DNA of 64,000 nucleotides from Halichondria panicea (taxonomy: Eukaryota > Porifera > Demospongiae > Suberitida > Halichondriidae). How positions within the stretch are numbered: position 1 is the stretch's first letter; each line of letters starts with the position of its first letter. A program made the translations under genes and the position numbers. The notes under the pieces are model-generated. The model was not told the origin of the DNA, made no database searches, and saw only the letters and a list, made by a program, of their open reading frames with translations. Positions 24,099 through 34,200 of the stretch are shown one piece after another. The stretch is from assembly GCF_963675165.1 (NCBI RefSeq), contig NC_087385.1, positions 1 through 64,000 of the forward strand, read 5' to 3'.

Positions 24099-26264
24099 GT
24101 GGACAATCTGGTTATACCATAGCTCTCTCCCATTACCTATGGTTGACAACATTGTACTACAACCCTTTTCATCTCACTTGAAGTACAGACTTTATTATAA
24201 CTAGCTATACGCTCTGTACAGTAACACAATTAGTGAGCATTTTTGCTTGAGGCTGTATCAACAGGAAGACTACACGTAGATTCAATCATTGTCACGCATT
24301 AGTACCTGTGATAGTACCTGTTCTGTGGTCTCTTCTCTGTCGTAACAATGACCCTTGACCTCCACCCTCTGACCGTTCACCCCCGACGTACTCCTCTTCG
24401 TGACTGGACATACTTCGTTCAACCTTGACCCTTTCTCTACGGCCAGTACTGCCCACAGAGTGACTGCTGCGCCGTAGTCGTCCATTAGTACTATCAAATG
24501 ACTCGGTGGAGCTGTGCTGCTGAAGAGATGAACGATGTCTCCTCACATAATCCTCCTGTGACGATACGCTATCGTTGCTATGGCGATGTCTCTGACTCTC
24601 TGTATATAGGGGATTTGAATAATTTCTGCATTGTTCAGTACATGATGATAATGTTGGCTTATGGCACATATCAATGAACTACTAACTTCCAGTTATTGCT
24701 CGATCATACAACATCATGTCTTTGGAGATCTGGGATTTTACCTCTAGTAACTATTGAACATGACACACATTTACCACATTCTAGTCTCCCCCCCACACTA
24801 TTACCTGGAGAATCTGACCCCAGTCCCCGCCCACTATCAGAGTACACACTGTGGAGATTCTCAAAGGAGGTGCTGGGAACAATGGGATTATTAACAACCA
24901 ATCTGTTTGAATCCATTGATGAGGAAGCACTGAGTCTGCCCAGTGAGTGGGTGGAGTCAATGGAGGGGAAGTCAATATCAGAGGGGCCCACCAGAGGAGT
25001 CTTAACAGCCTCTGTGTGGAGTGTGTGTGTGGGTGTGGGTTAGGGTTAATGGAGGGGAAGTCAATATCAGAGGGGCCCACCAGAGGAGTCTTAACAGCCT
25101 CTGTGTGGAGTGTGTGTGTGGGTGTGGGTTAGGGTTAGGGTTAATGGAGGGGAAGTCAATATCAGAGGGGCCCACCAGAGGAGTCTTAACAGCCTCTGTG
25201 TGGAGTGTGTGTGTGGGTGTGTGTGTTGTAAGTTTCTGAGAAGTTGTGTACATGCACTAGCAATGTTCTACATTTCCTCCAATAGCAAACTCCCCTCAAT
25301 GAAGTGTGAACAGGTCAAAAATCAACTTAACATGACAAACAGTAAAGTGTTACCCAAACTGCTAACACACACACACACACGCACACGCACACACACGCAC
25401 ACGCACACACACACACACGCACACGCACACACACGCAGAGCCCCCTCTCCACACACACACACACACACACATGCACGCAGAGCCCCCCTCTCCACACACA
25501 CACACACACACGCACGCAGAGCCCCCCTCTCCACACACACACACGTGTGCACAGCCCCCCTCTCCACACACGCCCACTCACCTGACACAGTGGGTGCATT
25601 CTTATAAGTAACAGCCTTGACTAGAGCATCCCTGGCATCAGAGTGAGCTCTCTCTGCCACACGAATAGCTGAGCGAGACTTGTTAACAGCTGACAATGCT
25701 CTACTCACGGCTAGTTCAGCTTTACTACGTGCAGTCTCAGCAGCTTGAAGAGATTTAGTCCTTGCTTCCTTCACTCTCTGTTCCAGTTGGTGACTCTTGA
25801 ACATGAGGACCTTATGACGCTTTGCCACGGCGATGAGTGTACCATTGTGCCACTCCCCCTCTTCCTTGGTACCATCCTCGGTCACTAACACTCCATACCC
25901 TGTACGAGCATTCCCATTCCATTGACCGTAATACGTGTATTTGCCGATAACCTTGAGGACACCATTTCCGTGTCTCTTGTCATGAAGCCACTCCCCCTCA
26001 TAGATCTGTGCCACCTCGTCCTTGTGTTGCCCCGGGTTACTATATAACGAAGATATACTTTCTTTTTGTCGTTGAAGGGTACGAGATTTTTTTAGTATAT
26101 TGACTCTTGAATCTGGTGTACTCTTGGGCATTGTGATTGACGACAGTGAAGGTTCAGAGGTCGATGTCGATATAGAGTGGTCTTCACCTTTGACCTCGTA
26201 AGCTGAAGATGTTCGTGTACCAAAACCACATCTGAGTCCTTTCTTGTACTGACCACGATAACAG

Positions 26265-26303
<39 letters not shown>

Positions 26304-27139
26304 CACGGTGTGTGTAGGTGTGTGTGCGAAAAATAAACAATTTCATATTACACATATTTTGCCTATCATTGACCTGACTACTATGATAAGGTACTTGTCC
26401 ACAGAAGGTGAATAATGAAAGAGAGAGTGTATCAACTGTTACCTAGTAAACACTACACGGGGAAAACGCTAAACCAACTGATAGTGAGTGGGCGGCTGTA
26501 TTCTGTTGATATTGTTTGCAGTAAACTTTATCATAGCTCAAATTGTGGAAGCTAAATGTAGCTATATATAGCGATAACAAGCCTCACACAAAGCAATGGT
26601 CTCTCTTCTGGTTTGTACCACAACCTCAGGAACTATAGTCAGTGTGAGCTCATATTAGGAGCAGCTAGTCAAGCCATCAGCCAACACACACCCCCCATAC
26701 ACACTGTACAATGCACGACTATTGCAGTGTACAGGGCCTACCCATACACAGCACACTTACCATGATCCCTGTATGTCTCCACTCCCTCGCCATCCTGAGC
26801 TCCGTGACCCCACTGACCCTGGTACACACCATTGGGCAGACGGGCAACACCAAACGGTCCTCTAGTGCCGCGTGTAAACTCTCCAGAATATTCCGTTCCA
26901 TCTGTACGAGTCTCCACTCCCATGCCATGTCTTGTGTTGCTCTCCCAAGTGCCTGAATATTCAACTCCATTTGGCCAACGATACACTCCACTGATTTGAT
27001 TCCCATGCTCCCAACGTCCTTCAAAGGTGCCCTCTCCTTGGGGACCAGTGCACACGCCTAGTCCGTGCGATGTTTCTCCATCTAACTCGCCGCAATAGCT
27101 GCCTCCGTCCTCATACTCGTAGATGATTCCTCCAGACAT
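23559..27139 (-). CDS. JPH: Junctophilin-like MORN-repeat ER/plasma-membrane tether
   Basis: Family role: junctophilins bridge plasma membrane and ER, MORN repeats binding the cell surface and a C-terminal span anchoring in the ER. Exon 1 (from ATG 27139) gives [20 protein letters not shown] and further MORN units to YRDHG. Exon 2 joins in phase ([24 protein letters not shown]). After a Ser-rich joining region come two more MORNs ([38 protein letters not shown]) and a long Ala/Arg-rich helix ([20 protein letters not shown]), as in vertebrate junctophilins. Downstream exons (~24825-25000, ~24320-24600, ~23910-24030) are Ser-rich and divergent. The last exon has one strong membrane span, but about 30 residues follow it, unlike vertebrate proteins that end there. 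The intron at ~26280-26750 holds only a (GT)n run. Confidence 0.85.
24953..25215 (-). repeat. Three ~91-bp repeats spanning a junctophilin 3' splice site
   Basis: On the minus strand each unit holds a CA-rich tract, CACACAG|AGGCTGTTAAGACTCC and the first ~60 exonic bases ([10 protein letters not shown]). The lowest-coordinate copy continues into the real exon; the other two (~25045-25110 and ~25140-25205) end in AACCCTAACCC-type sequence. The TTAGGG-like bits belong to the unit and are not a telomere. Confidence 0.8.
25367..25575 (-). repeat. CA/GC-box tandem repeats just after a junctophilin donor
   Basis: Five units of (CA)n plus GCAGAGCCCCCCTCTCCACA begin right beside the exon-2 donor (minus: GTCAG|GTGAGTGGGC at ~25582). 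They are intronic. The donor-proximal intron sequence itself (GTGTGGAGAGGGGGGCT) is what has been repeated. Confidence 0.8.
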
Positions 27140-27359
27140 GACTCAACTAGAGCAACGCTCTGTTTACAACTGACATCACGAGCATGCTATACAAATTAGT
27201 AAAGCATGTTGGTGCGGTTCTAATTAGAGCACACCCACAACACTTATTATCATGATTAATTGACAAAATTTGATTACAACATTCAACGAGCATGTGCGTG
27301 TGTGTGTGTGTGAATCCAACACTACATTCAAATATAAAACATGAGCTATATTATAGTAT

Positions 27360-29424
27360 CTACTGTTGTCTAGATCTAAGAGCGCGTCTGTTCGAAGTGA
27401 CTGCTTGGAACCCTGACTTGATGCTCTGCACTGAACAACGTGATCCACATATCTCACACTGGAGGAAGAAGAGTCGTGTCTCCTTCTGTAGACTAGTCTC
27501 AGGAGAGCGACATGTGTGACACGTTACATACTCCTCTGTGTGTGTGTGAGGGGAGGGGGCGTGTGTGTGTGTGAGGGGTAGAGGATACATTGGTATTATT
27601 GTATGTATCTTACAGGGTACTGTATCGAACTTCGAATGCAACTGTTCGATTTAAATCGCTATCGATAGGGCATGCAATGCAATCAATGCTTGTACAGTGT
27701 CATTCACTATCACATTTCAAACCTGATACGCGGTAAATCAAGTGGTACACTTACTGATGTATCTTCGAAGAACTGTTTCAATTTGTTTCTGTTGGAATTT
27801 TCCCTTAATAATGAGTTGACTAGTACCATCAATAGAGCCACTGGAACAGAGAGAGTTAGATAACCACATACACAGGTAGGGGGGGGTTACCCACACACAG
27901 GGAGGGATGGGTTACCTTGTTCCTAACTCAGACATGAGGAAAAGCAGTAAATGTTTGGGCTGTCTGTGTAGCCTGTGGAGACATTAACAAAGTAATAAGA
28001 TACACACACAATAAACATGATTCTTACAGTCTGCAGATTTCTGTAAAGTTGACAAATGACGTTTTCTTGGCCCCCACTCTTACAACTTGAGGTGGCTTCA
28101 TGACAAGCTTCTTCTTCTGTCCACCCACCATACTGGGGTTCTTCTGGCGCATGATATCAAACACCCTATCAAGTAACTAAAGAGAAAGAAGAGGTCAAAT
28201 CATGACAGCCGGTACTAATCACATGCTAGATGAGTTAGGCTGTAAAGAAGGCAAGTTTGTGTGATAAAATGAAATCGAGGAAAATAATTTCTAGGCAATC
28301 GCATGTTATCTACTTTCTATAAGCACACATTATCAGTATTTAGAGTGTGAGAGGTTATCTTGTGTCAGCCTAACTGGGCTATAGGGGACACAATGGGTAG
28401 AGGCCTCTCGTTACTATCCCTCCACTTTGTTAACGTCCTACTGGTAGAGCAGTAGACACGGCTTTGAATGGGATGGTCTAGACTAGCGTACACACTAACA
28501 GCAATAGACTGAATAAAGTAAACACTTTAGTTGCTAATTAGAGCAATAACTAGGTTAGTGGTGATAGGGTATTAGACAATCATCACCTATTAGGGCTAGT
28601 TTACAACAAGAGGCAAATTTGTACGTTGAGAAAATAAATGCAGTGCACACGTACGAATGTACTGACTGTTGTTAGCTCACCTCCTCATAAGTATAGTCTC
28701 TGTCAGTGCCAGCCCAGGGAGAGTTATCAGTGGGTTCATCATCATCGAACCCTGGAGTGGGGTCAGCCCCTCCCTCCTCCACCTCGTCTGTAACAATGAT
28801 TCCAGCGTAGAACTCCTCAAATGTGATATTCTGGGAGAGTGGGGTAGATGATATATAGGCCAACGTCAGATTCTTGATAGTGCAGCAATGATTATGGTGT
28901 ACGTGCTTAGATCGTATTATTTGGGCCCAAATTGTCAATTTTCAGAAAAAAAGCGTGACCTTTTGAACGAAAGTTTGGATATTTGCAGAAGATGGTTCAT
29001 TAATGATTATATAAAGCATACATACACTCACTCATCTGATTCTATATAAAGCACACTCACTGGTCTGATTCTTTTCTTCTTCTTTGGTAGTATGAAGTGG
29101 TCGGATGCCGCAGTGGGTGCAGAGGTCACCTCAGTGGGGGGTTTTGCCGTGGATTGGGAGGGTGCATCTTCCCTAGGGGGTGGGGCTACTGGGGGGTCTG
29201 ACTGGACTGCAGTCTAGGGGGAGGGGGGGGGGGTAGGTAGAGATGAAGCAGAGATGCTATAAATATACCACATACCTCTAGCAGCTGCTCTAGTATGATC
29301 TTGGTCTTCTTCTTTTTCTTCTTCTTTACTCCCTCCAGCTCCAACCTCATTGCCTAACAGGAACAGGATAATAGATCACCTCACACAATACTTCCCTTAC
29401 TGCTTCGTCGTCCACTTGCGCCAT
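27360..29424 (-). CDS. EIF2S2: Translation initiation factor eIF2 subunit beta
   Basis: Family role: the beta subunit of eIF2, which helps load initiator tRNA on the 40S ribosome. The start is ATG 29422-29424 (MAQVDDEA). An N-terminal Lys run ([19 protein letters not shown]) is typical of eIF2-beta K-boxes, with a second block PKKKKRIR (~29060). An acidic/aromatic exon ([28 protein letters not shown]) follows, then [42 protein letters not shown] and SGSIDG. The last exon (27360-~27535) encodes the C4 zinc finger: [39 protein letters not shown], ending RRALRSRQQ. All conserved blocks are present. The introns contain nothing notable. It is head to head with DHX35, 229 bp apart. Confidence 0.95.
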
Positions 29425-29653
29425 TGTTTGGTTGCTGTCTCCTCTCCTTTCTCTGGCAGGAATAACACGATAACTTGATTGATCACTTTACTTGAAATAA
29501 TTATTGCATCAGCCAACAATTAACCATGTGCGAAGGTCAAAGGTCAACTCCACTCACCCACGTGGTGAGATCTAATTGGGGGCGTGACCATCCCCTCCAT
29601 ATAATACAGAGCTTCCCTACCAAATTACAGCAACAGCATGCAGTGACAGAGTG
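29425..29653. promoter_or_regulatory. Compact divergent promoter, EIF2S2 / DHX35
   Basis: A gap of 229 bp between divergent start codons. It includes ATATAATACAG at ~29598, which could act as a TATA-like element for DHX35; this is weak. The short spacing implies shared control. Confidence 0.45.
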
Positions 29654-29698
29654 ATGTCTTTGACTCCAAAGTTTTGGAAGCCAGGTACCTAATACATA

Positions 29699-29743
<45 letters not shown>

Positions 29744-31266
29744 ACACACCCCCACACCCACACCACACACACACACACACTATGGTAGGGGATATCAAGC
29801 CTGGCTCCTCTGTTGAGTTGGAGCGTGTGGGTCAGGGGAATGAGGGGGCGGGAAGTCTAGTCACATACAACGCCCACCTTAACCTCAGTGTGACGCAGCA
29901 GAGACAGAGACTACCAATATTCCAGGTGAGCTAAATTAAAAATCGCCAATATTCAGCTTTATACTCAGTCCCAGTGTATCGCACTAGACCAATAAATGCC
30001 ATGCAGCATTCGAATAATAGTTCCAATCCACTGTACAGTAGCAGGGGCGGATCCAGAAAAGGGGGGGCAGTTTGAAGAACATTTTTACTAAAAAAAGGTC
30101 AACAGTTTTTTAAAGCCCAATCAGTGTAGCTAGTTTTATTCGAGCTGGTCAGAAAGGGGGGGGGCACATTCCCCTTGTGCCCTGCACTGGATCCGCCACT
30201 GAGTAGAGCCATTTCTTGTTCTGTCTACTTTTATCGATTATAACGATTCTAATTACGTTATTTTTTGTTCGTTAGACGAGTATATTTTGTAGGCTTGCCT
30301 GTACAACTATTTCTTATTTCTGTGCATAATTCAATCTCCATCCATCCATCCATCCATCCATGCATCCATGCATCCATCCATCCATCCATCCATCCATCCA
30401 TCCATCCATGCATCCATCCATCCATCCATCCATCCATCCATGCATCCATGCATCCATGCATCCATCCATCCATCCATGCATCCATCCATCCATCCATCCA
30501 TCCATCCATCCATGCATCCATCCATCCATCCAGTACAGGAACCAGATATTGTATCTGGTGGAGAGTTATCGTGTGGTGATTATAGTAGGAGAGACTGGTA
30601 GTGGGAAGACCACTCAAGTACCCCAGTATCTGCACGAGGCAGGATGGGCTGGCAATGGGTTCATGATAGGGGTCACACAGCCGAGGCGGGTCGCCGTGAC
30701 AACTGTGAGTAGGATGACATTAATGATTATGATGGCGTACCATTGGTGTCTGATTGCGTAGGTAGCTTCAAGAGTGGCGGATGAGAAGGGGGCAGTACTG
30801 GGTCATGAGGTGTGTTGGTGTGTGTACTGTGTGGACGTGTGATGTGTGTGATGTGTGCAGGTTGGCTACTCCATTCGGTTTGACAGCTGCTGTGATGTGA
30901 AGGCCACTAGGATCAAGGTGAGGGAATATTATTGAGGGCATCTATTGACTGAGACATGTGCGTACAGTTCCTCACAGATGGTATGCTGGTTAGGGAAATG
31001 ATGAGAGATCCTCTACTCAGCAAATACAGGTACGCCCACACACTGCAATGCCATTGGACGGCTGATCATTGCTTGTACATGTAGTGTCATCATGTTGGAT
31101 GAAGCCCATGAAAGGACACTGCACACTGACATTATTGTAGGACTGCTCAAGAAGGTATACACTGTGTGTGATAGTGTGGGCGTCCATCACTCCATTGGTC
31201 CTATAGATCATGAAGAAGAGAGATGACCTCCACCTCATAGTGTCGTCAGCTACTGTAGATGCTGAG

Positions 31267-31297
<31 letters not shown>

Positions 31298-34200
31298 TGG
31301 GTGTGGTGTGTGTAAAGCAGGCCCATTTTAATGTTGAGCGCTCATAATTGGAGCTAGGATTGTGTAATTTCTGAATTAAAAAAAAATTTTTTTGTAGCCC
31401 TAGATCATTGAGCTACATTGTATTACACTCTAGTTTATGTCGCCCTCAATACAACCCCCTCCAGTTGTTCAGGTCATTCTTTGAGACCAACACTACTGGT
31501 GATCGTCATAGTGACACTGCCACCATCATCACCCTCGAGGGACGTACCTATCCAGTGGAGGTGCTGTACACAACACGCCCAGTGGCAGACTATCTCACAG
31601 CCAGTGTGGAGACAGTGCTGGCTCTACACAGAGGGGAGAAGCCAGGGGATGTGCTCGTGTTCCTAACTGGACAGGAGGAAGTTGAGAGAGGAGTGGAGCA
31701 ACTCAAGTGAGTCAGTACCACACTGTAGTAATAATTAAGAGCTGTTGAATTCAAAAAGGCCTATTAAGTGTTTAATGTTCCATTTTGAAGAAAAATTCCG
31801 AGGCACACTTTGTGATTAAATTTGTCCCTATAACTGTGTGTGCTTTGCTTGCTGTGTAGGGAACATGCTGCTCGTGCTAATAAGGGCATGCAGTTGCTGA
31901 TCCTGCCACTGTATGGAGGACTGCCTTATGCAGAACAGGTGAGGTCCATACGTTGTCATGGTTACCCGATACTGTCTACCCCCTCAGCTCAGAGTGTTTC
32001 ATAGGACTCCTCGGAACACACGCAAAGTGAGAGCTGCTACTTTCGTGTGTACAGTTAATGATAATGTTGTTTGTGTACCTAGGTGATATTGGCCACCAAC
32101 ATTGCAGAGACCTCAGTGACTATAGCTGGCATTGTGTACGGTAGGTGCTGGTGGGTGTGGTTAGTGGGTGTGGTCTGGCACCCACCCCCTAGCTATTTAT
32201 CTAATGATTGCCTCTATATTCACTTGCAGTGATTGACTGTGGATTTGTCAAACTGAAAGCTCTCTCATCAGAAACCAACTTAGGTACAGTGCTACATCCA
32301 TTGTGTTGTTCATGTGTTGTGTGTACTGGCATGTTTCTCGTCCACTGATTGCCAGTGAACCAAACGGTTTTTGTGGGGGAATTTTTGTTTAGGTCAGCTT
32401 GCCCACGAGAATAACACCCACGAACAGTACCCGCTATCCCGCTATACAGTATCGTACATGTATATACCTGTACAGTATACTATCACGACATTCCCTTCAT
32501 CACTAGAGTCCCTGGTGGTTGTTCCCATCTCCCAGTCCTCTGCCAGACAGAGAGCAGGGAGGGCTGGGAGGTTGCGCTCAGGCAAGGTCTATAGACTCTA
32601 CTCAGAGGACAGCTATGATAAGCTACAAGTATCCAGTGTCCCTGAAATGCAGCGCAGTCACCTCTCTCCTCTGGTGCTGCAGCTCAAGGCCCTCGGGGTT
32701 GATAATGTGCTCCGGTTCCAGTTCCTCTCTGTGAGTGTATAGTTGTGTCCCTGTGTGTATGGACAATCCTGTTACCTCACTTGAAAATAGCAAAAGCAGA
32801 AATTAAATGCGCTACACTGTGTAGACTAGTGTACAGAGCCTATAGTGTGGTCCCACTGTGTGCACTGTAGCTAGTGTACAGAGCCTATAGTGTGGTCCCA
32901 CTGTGTGCACTGTAGCTAGTGTACAGAGCCTATAGTGTGGTCCCGACTGTGTGCACTGTAGCTAGTGTACAGAGCCTATAGTGTGGTCCCACTGTGTGCA
33001 CTGTAGCTAGTGTACAGAGCCTATAGTGTGGTCCCACTGTGTGCACTGTAGCTAGTGTACAGAGCCTATAGTGTGGTCCCCACTGTGTGCACTGTAGCTA
33101 GTGTACAGAGCCTATAGTGTGGTCCCACTGTGTGCACTGTAGCTAGTGTACAGAGCCTATAGCGTGGTCCCCACTGTGTACACTGTAGCTAGTGTACAGA
33201 GCCTATAGTGTGGTCCCACTGTGTGCACTGTAGCTAGTGTACAGAGCCTATAGTGTGGTCCCCACTGTGTACACTGTAGCTAGTGTACAGAGCCTATAGT
33301 GTGGTCCCACTGTGTGCACTGTAGCTAGTGTACAGAGCCTATAGCGTGGTCCCCACTGTGTGCACTGTAGCTAGTGTACAAAGCCTATAGTGTGGTCCCC
33401 ACTGTGTGCACTGTAGCTAGTGTACAGAGCCTATAGTGTGGTCCCACTGTGTGCACTGTAGCTAGTGTACAGAGCCTATAGTGTGGTCCCACTGTGTGCA
33501 CTGTAGCTAGTATTTGCCAGGGCCTAGTGCACTTGCAACAGAGAATTGCCTAACAGCAAAACCACAATAATATTTAGATAATAATTTCTTAGCCTAAAAC
33601 CCTAAACCTGTATCTATCTCTGGGAGTGGCTTAGTGGTTAGGGTGGTGGCTTCGTATCATATTATAGATAAGGCGTGGGTTCGATTCCCTCTTGGGGGAC
33701 TTTTCTTCAAATCAACAAGTAATTTCCCTAACTTTTGAATGTACATAATCAAGTTGGGGCGTCGCCCGGTTTCTGTGAAACGAAGTTTCACGGAAACTGG
33801 GCGACGACCCAACTTACCCTTTTTAGGTAGATTAGGTTCTGTCTTTTTTCTTCTCAGATATGTGCTAGTCAGAAGTGGCTGAAATAACTACGCTAAATAT
33901 AATTTCCCCTTTCAGTTTCGGCCCTGATACTGATATTCATATCTTTATACAATCTAAATTTGTGGTTTTGCTGTGTTGCAAGTGCACTGCAATCCACTGT
34001 AGTGGTGGACTTATGAGGTTTACATTTCCTGAATAAAGATTTTATGTCAATACCTGCTGACTCATCACTCTTCCCACAGCCTCCACCAGCTCACAACCTA
34101 CTGCAAGCACTCGAGCTACTCTACGCCCTGGAAGGTAACCATAGCAACATGTGCATACTCCCACTTAACCACACACCCCCAGCAATCAATGACACGAGTG

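Noticed and set aside
25040-25145. Telomere (TTAGGG) sequence
   Set aside because: Only two or three units, part of a 91-bp tandem repeat inside junctophilin. The GTTAGGGTTAGGG at ~17222 is likewise too short.
30258-30635. Met-Asp-Gly-Trp and Ile-His-Pro repeat ORFs on both strands
   Set aside because: Products of the (CCAT)n array before a DHX35 exon.
33625-33700. Functional tRNA gene in the tRNA-like core (also ~13447-13520)
   Set aside because: A and B boxes are present, but acceptor stems do not pair and the block is embedded in a repeated element.
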